This document shows positions 1 through 7,805 of a stretch of 64,000 bases of DNA, piece by piece. The notes beneath the pieces were generated by a model. That model made no database searches, had not been told where the DNA came from, and worked only from the letters and a program-made list of their open reading frames with translations. Position numbers and translations under genes: made by a program. Position 1 is the first letter of the stretch, and every line of letters starts with the position of its first letter. This stretch comes from CAZMRF01 sp964568735 (GTDB taxonomy: Bacteria; Acidobacteriota; Polarisedimenticolia; JACPZX01): the NCBI GenBank assembly GCA_964568735.1, contig CAZMRF010000012.1, positions 30,587 through 94,586 of the forward strand. Reading direction: 5' to 3'.

Positions 1-2
1 CG

Positions 3-2219
3 GCCTTCGCCGATCTCTCGACCGGGGATTTCTGGGTGGCCGAGGCGCCGGAGAACGAGGGCCGGGAAGGGCTGGCGCTGCAGTTCGCGACCTTTCTGCC
101 TCGCGAGATCCTCTTGCCCGAGGGGCGGGACATGGAGGCGTGGATCCCTCCGCGCGGGCCCGACTCCGGCGCTCTGCCCGTGACCCGCGCGCCCGAGTTT
201 TCATTTGGTTACCAGGCCGCGCTCGGGACCTTGACGGACCACTTCGGCACCGAGGGGCTGGAGGGGTTCGGCTGTGCGGGGATGACCGCGGCCGTGGGAG
301 CCGCGGGGGCGCTCCTCCGCCACCTGTCGGAGAGCCAGAAGAGCCCCCTCGAGCACTTCTCCAGGCTCCGTCCCTTCATCCCCGGCGATCACCTGGTGCT
401 CGATCATACGACCCTGCGCACGCTCGAGGTCGTCGCCTCCATGAGGGACGGCTCGCGCGAGGGAACCCTGCTGGGCGTGCTCGACCGCACCGTGACGCCG
501 ATGGGAGCGCGCCTCCTGCGCTCGAGGCTCCTCTCCCCTTCCGCCGACAGGGCGACGATCGAGTGCCGGCTCGACGCGGTCTCCGATCTCGTCCCTCGCG
601 AGCAGGAGCGCCGCGAGTGCCGCGGCCTGCTGGGTGGCGTGCGCGACATCGAGCGGATCCTCGGCAGGCTCTCCATCGGGACCGCCAGCGCCAGGGACCT
701 CGTGGCTCTGCGTGAATCCCTCGCGGCTCTCCCTCGCCTGCTGGAGATCCGCTCCCGGCTCGCGGCCGTGGAGCTGCGCCCCGTGGGTCCGGACGAGGAC
801 CTTCTCGAGGATGTCCGGGACCTCCTCGAGGCGGGCATCGCCGAGGAGCCCCCCGCCGATCTCCTGAGCGGGGGGATCATCCGGGACGGATTCAATGCCG
901 AGCTCGACGAGCTCAGGGCCATCAGCCGCGACGGGAAGGCCTACATCGCGGGCCTCGAAGCCCGGGAGCGCGCTCGCACGGGGATCGGATCGCTGAAGGT
1001 CAGGCACAACCGGGTCTTCGGCTACTACATCGAGGTGAGCCGGGCGAACCTCGCCCACGTGCCCGCCGATTTCGAGCGGCGGCAGACGCTCGTCGGCGCC
1101 GAGCGGTTCATCACGCCGGAGCTCAAGCAGTACGAGGAGAAGGTCCTCACGGCGCAGGATCGCATCTCGATCCTCGAGCACGAGCTGTTCGTCGAGCTGA
1201 GGGGCAGGATGGGGGCCGAGGCCGGCCGAATCGGCGCGGCCTGCGGAAGGATCGCGCGGATGGACCTCTACGCGGCGCTGGCCGAGGTGGCGGCGCTCGA
1301 GGGGTATGTGCGGCCGGTGATGGCCGACACGGGCCCCATCCGGATCCGATCGGGACGCCATCCGGTCGTCGAGACGCGGAGCGAGAGCCGGTTCGTTCCC
1401 AATGATCTGGATGCCGGGGGCGACGGCGCGCGCATCCTCATCATCACCGGCCCGAACATGGGGGGCAAGTCCACGTATCTACGACAAACGGCCCTCATCA
1501 CGCTGATGGCTCACGCGGGCTCATTCGTGCCCGCAGCCGAGGCTTCCCTGCCGGTGACGGACAGGATCTTCAGCCGGGTCGGGGCCTCGGACAGCCTCGC
1601 CACCGGCCAGTCGACCTTCATGGTCGAGATGACCGAGACGGCGAACATCCTCCACAACGCCACGCCCCGCAGCCTCGTCCTTCTCGACGAGGTGGGCCGG
1701 GGCACCTCGACCTTCGACGGCCTCTCGCTCGCGTGGGCGATCGTGGAGCACCTGCACGACGGGCCGGCGCCCCCGCCCCTGACCCTCTTCGCGACGCACT
1801 ACCACGAGCTGACGGACCTGGCGATCACGAAGAATGGAGTCCGGAACCTGACGATGGCCGTGGAGGAATCGGGTGGAGAGGTCGTCTTCCTCAGGCGAGT
1901 CGTGGAGGGTGCCGCCGATCGATCCTACGGGATCCAGGTCGCCCGGCTGGCCGGACTCCCCCGCGGAGTGATCGCGAGGGCGCGCGAGATCCTCGTGAAC
2001 CTGGAAGCCGACGAGGTGGGGCGCGACGGCATGCCGCGGCTGGCCCGAAGAGGCGGGACGGCCGCACGGGAAGCGGGCCAGCTCGGCCTCTTCGGAGGGG
2101 GCGCCGATCCCGCGCTCGAGGAGATGGCTGCCGAGATTCGCCGGATCGATCCGGAGGCCCTCACGCCGCTCGAGGCGCTCCAGGTTCTTTTCAGGCTGCG
2201 CGAGCGGCTCGGGGGCTGA
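3..2219 (+). CDS. mutS: DNA mismatch repair protein MutS (5' truncated by window)
   Basis: MutS binds mismatches and small loops in newly replicated DNA and recruits MutL through its ATPase cycle. The window opens inside the gene: the frame is open from base 3 (AFADLSTGDFW in frame), so roughly 130 N-terminal residues, including most of the mismatch-reading domain, are missing. The 738 visible residues cover connector, lever, clamp and ATPase regions. Walker A GPNMGGKST lies near visible residue 483, LLDEVGRGTSTFDG (Walker B and signature) near 560, and FATHYHEL follows. No mutL lies downstream within the window. Identity is secure; only the start is unseen. A GTG at base 36 is in frame but is not the real start, because conserved sequence precedes it. 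Confidence 0.97.
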   Translation, partial: AFADLSTGDFWVAEAPENEGREGLALQFATFLPREILLPEGRDMEAWIPPRGPDSGALPVTRAPEFSFGYQAALGTLTDHFGTEGLEGFGCAGMTAAVGAAGALLRHLSESQKSPLEHFSRLRPFIPGDHLVLDHTTLRTLEVVASMRDGSREGTLLGVLDRTVTPMGARLLRSRLLSPSADRATIECRLDAVSDLVPREQERRECRGLLGGVRDIERILGRLSIGTASARDLVALRESLAALPRLLEIRSRLAAVELRPVGPDEDLLEDVRDLLEAGIAEEPPADLLSGGIIRDGFNAELDELRAISRDGKAYIAGLEARERARTGIGSLKVRHNRVFGYYIEVSRANLAHVPADFERRQTLVGAERFITPELKQYEEKVLTAQDRISILEHELFVELRGRMGAEAGRIGAACGRIARMDLYAALAEVAALEGYVRPVMADTGPIRIRSGRHPVVETRSESRFVPNDLDAGGDGARILIITGPNMGGKSTYLRQTALITLMAHAGSFVPAAEASLPVTDRIFSRVGASDSLATGQSTFMVEMTETANILHNATPRSLVLLDEVGRGTSTFDGLSLAWAIVEHLHDGPAPPPLTLFATHYHELTDLAITKNGVRNLTMAVEESGGEVVFLRRVVEGAADRSYGIQVARLAGLPRGVIARAREILVNLEADEVGRDGMPRLARRGGTAAREAGQLGLFGGGADPALEEMAAEIRRIDPEALTPLEALQVLFRLRERLGG

Positions 2220-2265
2220 AGGCGGCCCATGCCCCGGTCAGAATGGCGCGCCAGAAGCACCGCAG

Positions 2266-2304
2266 AAAGAAAAAGGGGGCCGGAACTGGCCCGATCCGGC
2301 CCCC
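2266..2304 (-). terminator. intrinsic terminator for the minus-strand gene at 2402-2911
   Basis: A perfect 10-bp GC stem (2275-2284 with 2295-2304, loop of 10 nt) is flanked on its left by an A-rich tract at 2266-2274. Read on the minus strand this is a GC hairpin followed by TTTTTCTTTCT, the classic Rho-independent layout. It lies about 100 nt past the stop of the minus-strand ORF. On the plus strand there is no T-run, so it does not look like a mutS terminator. Confidence 0.7.
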
Positions 2305-2401
2305 CCTGGCCCCTACCACAGGGACCTACCCGAACTGTCCACCCCCTGCCACCGCCCGGCCACTTACGGGCGCGGTGAACAGCGCCGGGTAATACCGTCG
2401 A

Positions 2402-2911
2402 TCAGAACAATCTCTGATAGCCCGTCTGCTGCATTGCCCTGAGGAGCCACCACCGATCCCACCAGCTCGGGATCAGGGGCTCACCCCCGTTGCTCGGCGG
2501 CTCCGGTCGCGCGGCCTGCTGCGAAGGCTCGGTCTGCGTCGGAGGAACGTCCCTGAGCGTGACCCGGACCACGTCGCCGTCGGGCTTCCTTGCTCTGGCA
2601 TATACCTTCATGTGTTCTATCCGCTTCCCCGTCGGATTGGAGGGCGGAGCGATGGGCCGCCCGCCCTCCGTGTCCACCTGCCGCACAGGAGGAGGTCGGG
2701 GTAGCGGCCGGCGGATCGTCTTCCGTCCATCACCCGGGGCCCTTGGCCCGGCTTCGTCCTGATCCTCAGCAACGTCAGTGCCAGGAGACTCGGCGCGCGA
2801 AGGCGGTTCTACCCTCGGCGCTATCCTCGTGTCGCGCTTGAGCTTGCCAGGGATCCCGGCGCGATGCTGCCCGGGAGCCCTCCGGATTCCCCCGCTGAAT
2901 GGATATCCCAA
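2402..2911 (-). CDS. hypothetical protein, proline/arginine-rich with Trp-rich C-terminus
   Basis: I do not recognise this protein. The longest frame encodes 169 residues from a TTG. An ATG at 2611 would give a 69-residue protein beginning MKVYARARKPDGDVV, and that part looks most protein-like. The N-terminal two thirds are rich in Pro, Arg and Gly and look disordered; the C-terminus has a WWDRWW patch. No signal peptide or membrane segment is evident. The main support for a real gene is the minus-strand intrinsic terminator at 2266-2304 just beyond its stop. It stands alone, convergent with mutS and divergent from the histidine kinase. Either start is possible. Confidence 0.45.
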   Translation of the reverse strand: MGYPFSGGIRRAPGQHRAGIPGKLKRDTRIAPRVEPPSRAESPGTDVAEDQDEAGPRAPGDGRKTIRRPLPRPPPVRQVDTEGGRPIAPPSNPTGKRIEHMKVYARARKPDGDVVRVTLRDVPPTQTEPSQQAARPEPPSNGGEPLIPSWWDRWWLLRAMQQTGYQRLF

Positions 2912-3124
2912 TGGATAGGCCAGGCTGCGGAACAGGCAACACGGGACGCCGCTGACATCGCGATCAGCCGTACGCGACTCGCTCCGCGCGGATCGACTGT
3001 TCGCCTTTCACACCTCCCGCGATCGAGGCCTCTCTCGAATTGCGGGGGGATTCCCACGGTAAGGCTGTCTGTCGCGGCCTCTGCGCCGGAGGAGCGATCG
3101 GGCGCGTGGCGAAGCGCGCGCGGG

Positions 3125-3153
3125 TTGCCGCTCCCGGGGGATCGTGGTATAAA
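3125..3153 (+). promoter_or_regulatory. sigma-70-type promoter of the kinase-regulator operon
   Basis: TTGCCG (3125-3130) and TATAAA (3148-3153) are separated by exactly 17 bp. Transcription would begin near 3160, giving about 40 nt of leader before the GTG at 3200. This excludes the longer in-frame start at 2864, which lies upstream of the promoter. Confidence 0.6.
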
Positions 3154-3199
3154 CAACGGCGCAAGTGAGTCTTTTTCAAGGACTTGCGCGGAGCGCGCC

Positions 3200-4975
3200 G
3201 TGGACGATGTCCCCCTCCTGAAGCTGATCTACCCCGGAGGCCGCCACAAGCTCGTTCCCATCCGGGCCGACCCCTTCACGATCGGCCGCCGCCACGACAA
3301 CCACCTGGTCATCCACAACGAGGACATCTCCAGGGTCCAGGCGATCATCAGGCGGCGCGGCGAGGAGTTCGTCCTCGAAGACCAGCAGAGCCTCTTCGGC
3401 ACCGCCGTCAATGGCGAGGCGATCCAAACCTGCTCGCTCCACAACCGGGACGTGATCTCGTTCGGCCGCGAGAAGCGCATCGAGATTCTCTTCCTGCACG
3501 GGGATCGCATGCATCGGATCCTCGACCAGGTCGATCGATCCCCCGACCGCCACGGCAGCAGGGAGGAGCTGCGAAACCTCCGGATCCTCCTCGAGATCAG
3601 CAAAGGGCTGAACGCCTTCTCGTCGCTCTCCGACCTGCTCGAGCTCTCGCTCGACGCCGTGATCGATCTGACGCGCGCGGAAAGGGGTTTCGTGATGCTC
3701 CGTGACTCCTCGGGGGAGCTGCAAACGTACGCCGCTCGGAACATGTCCGGCGAGAGGCTCCGTCCCGAGAACTTGAAGATCTCGACGAGCGTCGTCTCCG
3801 AGGTCGTGGAGCGTGGACGGGCAGTCTTCCACGAGGACGTGCTGGAAGAGTCGGATCTCAGGGACCGAAGCAGCATCGCGGAGCTCAGGCTCCGCGCGAT
3901 CTCCTGCCTGCCCATCCGGATGCCTGCGGCCCACGTCCTCGTCTCCTTCGACGGCGCGGCCACGGGGTCGGGCAGCGACACCGCCGATCCCGATGCTCCG
4001 AGCAGGATCCTGGGCGTCGTCTACACCGATTCCTCCCAGGCGACCCAGCCCGTCAGCGACATCACGAGGGAGCTGGTCGAGTCGGTGACGTCCCACGCGG
4101 CCATCGCGATCGAGAGCTTCCGTTTGCGGCAGGAAGAGCTCGAGCGGCGCCTCCTCGAGACGGAGATGGAGAAGCTGCGGGAGGTGGACCGGCTCAAGAG
4201 CGACTTCGTGTCGCACGTCTCCCACGAGCTGCGCACGCCCCTGACCGCCATCAAGGGGGCGCTGGACAACATGCTGGACGGCCTCACGGGCAACCTCAAC
4301 GACAAGCAGATCCGCTACATGGAGAGAATGAAGGAGAACACCTCCCGCCTCGTCCGGCTCATCGAGGACCTCCTCGATCTCTCGCGGATCGAGGCCGGCC
4401 AGATCGGGCTCAACCCCAGGCGCATTGCCGTCGATCGTCTCATCGCGGAGGCCTGCGATTCGCTCAGGCCGATCGCCACCGCGCGCAAGGTCGATCTCGT
4501 CTGCTCGGCTCCGAGGGGGCTGCTGATCAAGGCGGACAGGGATCGTGTCATCCAGGTCCTGGTGAACCTGACGGGCAACGCGCTGAAGTTCACGGGCGAG
4601 TCCGGGCGGGTCGACGTGACGGCCGAGAACGCCGGGACGCACGTGAAGATCCGCGTCGCCGACACGGGCAGCGGGATCGATGCAGCGGCCAAGGAGCGGA
4701 TCTTCGAGCGCTTCTACCGCGCCGTGCCCGAGGAGAGCGAGAAGATCGAGGGGACGGGCCTGGGGCTTGCGATCGCCAAGAGCCTCGTCGAGCTCCACGG
4801 TGGGACGATCGGCGTGGAGAGCCAGGTGGGCAGCGGCACGATCTTCACGGTGACCCTGCCCATCTCGGGACCGCCGGAGCGCCCCAGCCTCGGCGTGGGC
4901 CGGCGTGCCCGGAAGACGGAGGGGCAGACCTCAGCGCCGGACGGGCAGCCCACGGATCAGGGCCTGGAGGGGTGA
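3200..4975 (+). CDS. FHA-GAF sensor histidine kinase
   Basis: A soluble hybrid-input histidine kinase of 591 residues. An N-terminal FHA domain (about 5-100, with TIGRRHDNHLVI and the S-R-x-Q pattern) should bind phosphothreonine. A GAF domain (about 130-310) follows, then a short coiled coil, HisKA with VSHELRTPLTAIKG (phospho-acceptor His342), and HATPase_c with NLTGNALKF, DTGSGI and GTGLGLAIAKS. No membrane segment is present, so input must be cytoplasmic. The GTG at 3200 is chosen because GGAG lies 6 nt upstream and a promoter lies at 3125-3153; the frame is open further upstream, but that part is not protein-like. The stop overlaps the start of the response regulator (GTGA), implying translational coupling and a cognate pair. 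Confidence 0.93.
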   Translation: MDDVPLLKLIYPGGRHKLVPIRADPFTIGRRHDNHLVIHNEDISRVQAIIRRRGEEFVLEDQQSLFGTAVNGEAIQTCSLHNRDVISFGREKRIEILFLHGDRMHRILDQVDRSPDRHGSREELRNLRILLEISKGLNAFSSLSDLLELSLDAVIDLTRAERGFVMLRDSSGELQTYAARNMSGERLRPENLKISTSVVSEVVERGRAVFHEDVLEESDLRDRSSIAELRLRAISCLPIRMPAAHVLVSFDGAATGSGSDTADPDAPSRILGVVYTDSSQATQPVSDITRELVESVTSHAAIAIESFRLRQEELERRLLETEMEKLREVDRLKSDFVSHVSHELRTPLTAIKGALDNMLDGLTGNLNDKQIRYMERMKENTSRLVRLIEDLLDLSRIEAGQIGLNPRRIAVDRLIAEACDSLRPIATARKVDLVCSAPRGLLIKADRDRVIQVLVNLTGNALKFTGESGRVDVTAENAGTHVKIRVADTGSGIDAAAKERIFERFYRAVPEESEKIEGTGLGLAIAKSLVELHGGTIGVESQVGSGTIFTVTLPISGPPERPSLGVGRRARKTEGQTSAPDGQPTDQGLEG

Positions 4976-6327
4976 CGGTGAGATCGGGACGGATCCTCCT
5001 GGTCGATGACGACCCCGACATCCTGGAGGTTCTCGGGGACAGGCTCGTCTCCCAGGGCTACACCGTCCGGGCCGCGCGCGACGGTGTCGAGGCCGTCGAG
5101 AGCGTCAAGGCCGATCCGCCCGACGTCATTCTCTTGGATCTTCAAATGCCGCGCATGGGCGGGCTGGAATTCATGAAGCATGTCGCCGAGGAAGATCGCG
5201 ACATCACCGTCGTCGTGATCACGGCCGTGGGAACCATCGAGCGGGCGGTCGAGGCGATGAAGCAGGGCGCCTACGACTTCATCACGAAGCCATTCAACCC
5301 CGAGCAGGTCACCCTGACTGTCGCGAAGGCCCTGGAGCGCGAAGGCCTCAAGCGGACCAACAAGCTGCTGCGCGACGAGCTGAGCCAGCGGGAGGTGAGG
5401 CTCATCGGGGAGGCTCCCCGGATGGCGGAGATCATCGGCACGGCGCAGAGGGCGGCGGCCTCCCGCTCCACCGTGACGATCCTCGGCGAGTCCGGGACCG
5501 GCAAGGAGGTCCTCGCCCGGGCCATCCACGAATGGAGCGACCGCCGCTCGGCCCCCTTCGTCGCGGTCAACTGCGTTGCCCTCACGGAGGAGCTCCTCGA
5601 GTCGGAGCTGTTCGGCCACGAGAAGGGCTCCTTCACGGGCGCCGTCAGCCAGAAGGCCGGCAAGTTCGAGGTCGCCGACGGGGGAACGATCTTCCTGGAC
5701 GAGATCGCCGAGATCCGCCCGCAGCTCCAGGCGAAGCTCCTCCGGGTGCTCCAGGAGCATCAATTCGAGCGCGTCGGAGGCACCGCCTCCCTGCACGTGG
5801 ACATCCGGGTCATCGCCGCCACGAACCGCGATCTGACGGCGGAGATCCAGGCCGGGCGCTTCCGCGAAGACCTCTACTACCGCCTCAACGTCATCACCGT
5901 GAACATGCCGCCGCTGCGCGAGCGCGCCGGGGACATCCCCACCCTGGCCGAGCACTTCCTCGAGCGCTACGCGCGGGAGACGAAACGCGCGGTCAACGGC
6001 ATATCGCGCGAGGCGCTCGAGGCGCTCCTCCGCTACGAGTGGCCCGGCAACGTCCGTGAGCTGCAGAACACGATCGAGAGAGCCGTCGTCCTGGGCGGAA
6101 GCGACGAGATCGTCCTCGACGACCTGCCGACCCACATCGTCGAAGCCCATCGCCCCGGCGAGGGCGACGAGGCTCACGGGTTCCACGGCCAGGTGCGCCG
6201 CTACAAGGGCCAGCTCATCCGCGACGCCGTCCGCGCGAGCGGCAGTCAGCGCAAGGCGGCCGCGCTCCTCGGCCTCAACCCCACCTACCTCTCCCGTCTG
6301 ATCCGCACCCTCGGGCTCAAGGACTGA
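4972..6327 (+). CDS. NtrC-family sigma-54-dependent response regulator
   Basis: A 451-residue enhancer-binding protein. The receiver domain (1-120) keeps the acidic pocket VDDD, phospho-acceptor Asp56 (VILLDLQMP) and Lys106 (ITKPF). The AAA+ domain has Walker A GESGTGKE near 172 and the sigma-54 contact loop as GSFTGA (219-224), the conservative Ser variant of GAFTGA, followed by Walker B TIFLDEIAE. A Fis-type helix-turn-helix (SQRKAAALLGLNPTYLSRL) closes the protein. It should be phosphorylated by the kinase encoded just upstream, with which it shares a 4-nt overlap. Its target promoters are not evident nearby. Its 3' end overlaps the convergent GGDEF gene by 11 nt. Confidence 0.96.
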   Translation: MTVRSGRILLVDDDPDILEVLGDRLVSQGYTVRAARDGVEAVESVKADPPDVILLDLQMPRMGGLEFMKHVAEEDRDITVVVITAVGTIERAVEAMKQGAYDFITKPFNPEQVTLTVAKALEREGLKRTNKLLRDELSQREVRLIGEAPRMAEIIGTAQRAAASRSTVTILGESGTGKEVLARAIHEWSDRRSAPFVAVNCVALTEELLESELFGHEKGSFTGAVSQKAGKFEVADGGTIFLDEIAEIRPQLQAKLLRVLQEHQFERVGGTASLHVDIRVIAATNRDLTAEIQAGRFREDLYYRLNVITVNMPPLRERAGDIPTLAEHFLERYARETKRAVNGISREALEALLRYEWPGNVRELQNTIERAVVLGGSDEIVLDDLPTHIVEAHRPGEGDEAHGFHGQVRRYKGQLIRDAVRASGSQRKAAALLGLNPTYLSRLIRTLGLKD

Positions 6328-7792
6328 GCGCGCTCGCGGTGCGGGAGCAGTTCCGGCCGGCTTCCTTCGCCTGGTAGAGGGCACGGTCGGCACGGCGCAG
6401 CAGACCCTCTGCCGTGTTCGCGTGGAGCGGGAACTCCGCCACCCCGAGGCTGACGGTGACGGGAATCCGCTCCGGCGAGAAGAGCGAGGCCTCCACGCGC
6501 TGCCGGATGTTCTCGGCGACGATCTGAGCACCGGCCAGGTGGGTCTCGGGAAGCACCACGGTGAACTCCTCGCCGCCATAGCGCGCGCAGATATCGTTGT
6601 GCCGGACGGCCTCCCTGAGGATGCGCGCGAGCTGGCAGAGGACCTCGTCGCCTGCCTGGTGGCCGTGCAGGTCGTTGATCTTCTTGAAATTGTCGACGTC
6701 CGCCATGATCAACGAAACGGGCAGCCCGTGCCTGCGCGCGAAGTCGAGCTCCTCCCCCAGTCGGGGCTCGAGCCCGAGCCGCGAATCGAGCTGGGTGAGC
6801 GGGTCGAGCGAGGCCTGTTGGATGAGCGCGTTGTTCGTGATCGCGGCCGACGCGTGGTCCGCGAAGACCCGCAGCGCGGAGAGCTCCTCATCGCCGAAGG
6901 ACTTCCCCTCGAGCGGCCCCTCGAGGTAGAGCACGCCGAGCGTCCTCGTGAAGGGGGCCCCGTGGATGGAGCGCCGCCTCTCGTCGAAGACGCGCCGATC
7001 GCGGAGCACCTGGCGGATCGGTGTCACGATCCTCTGCCCGTCGCAGAAGGGTGTGCCCTCGGTGAAGACCCACCGGACCATGCGTCCCTCGGCGGGCCGA
7101 GCCTCCGCGTCGACCAGGTTCGCGGGCATCCGGTGCGCGGCGGCGATCCCGAGGCGGCCTGCGAGGTCTCCGATGATCAAGGCTCCCGCGTTCGCGTCGA
7201 GCGCCTCCGCGGCCGAGCGGACCACGACCCCCAGCGTCTCCTCGAGATCTCCGGATCCGTGGACCGCCCGCGTGACACGCTCGACGAGCTCCGCGCGGCG
7301 CCTCTGGGCGATGTGGGCCTCGTAGAGCTGGCGGCTCCTGAGGGACTGGGCCAGATGGGAAGCGCAGGCCTCGACGAGCGCCCGATCTCCCGGCGAGAAG
7401 GGATCGTCCTGTTCGCCGCGCTCGAGCCGCAGGGCGCCGACGGCCGTGTCGTCCGCGCTCAGGGGCACGATCAGGCTCCGGCCACCGCCCTCCGTCCGGG
7501 TCGTGCTCTGACGTCCGTCCACCCGGAGCTGCTCCGCCCGTTCGGGCTCGAGGGTCGCGGGAGCAGGGGACTCCCCGCCCTGGATGCCGAAGTGGTGCCG
7601 GATGTTCCCATCGGCATCGAAGAGGACGAGGTGGCCGCGCCTGCCCCTCGTGAACTCCACGAGCATCGAGAGAGCGAGGTTCGCGAGCCGCTCCGCCTCG
7701 ATAAGCGTGTTGAAGGTCATCGTGGAGCCGAGCGTGTAGAGGGCCCGGTACTTCTCGTGATCACCGGAGGGCCGGATTCGCTCCTTCTGCAT
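6317..7792 (-). CDS. diguanylate cyclase with two GAF domains
   Basis: A 491-residue soluble protein. Two GAF-like domains (about 17-150 and 170-330) precede a C-terminal GGDEF domain (about 335-485). The active site reads GGEEF, and an RHND sits exactly five residues before it, matching the RxxD inhibitory site, so product-inhibited synthesis of cyclic di-GMP is expected. The frame continues upstream to 8575, but there it is the shadow of the Ser/Thr kinase gene. The ATG at 7792 is preceded by GAGAGGGAA about 6 nt upstream. It follows the kinase stop by 13 nt, so the two are probably co-transcribed, linking protein phosphorylation to cyclic di-GMP. Confidence 0.94.
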   Translation of the reverse strand: MQKERIRPSGDHEKYRALYTLGSTMTFNTLIEAERLANLALSMLVEFTRGRRGHLVLFDADGNIRHHFGIQGGESPAPATLEPERAEQLRVDGRQSTTRTEGGGRSLIVPLSADDTAVGALRLERGEQDDPFSPGDRALVEACASHLAQSLRSRQLYEAHIAQRRRAELVERVTRAVHGSGDLEETLGVVVRSAAEALDANAGALIIGDLAGRLGIAAAHRMPANLVDAEARPAEGRMVRWVFTEGTPFCDGQRIVTPIRQVLRDRRVFDERRRSIHGAPFTRTLGVLYLEGPLEGKSFGDEELSALRVFADHASAAITNNALIQQASLDPLTQLDSRLGLEPRLGEELDFARRHGLPVSLIMADVDNFKKINDLHGHQAGDEVLCQLARILREAVRHNDICARYGGEEFTVVLPETHLAGAQIVAENIRQRVEASLFSPERIPVTVSLGVAEFPLHANTAEGLLRRADRALYQAKEAGRNCSRTASALSP

Positions 7793-7805
7793 CAACCGTT
7801 CCCTC

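Noticed and set aside
3176..4798. 540-codon open frame antisense to the histidine kinase
   Set aside because: It mirrors a GC-rich coding region, is rich in Asp/Arg/Glu/Val shadow composition and has no domain; the plus-strand kinase motifs are decisive.
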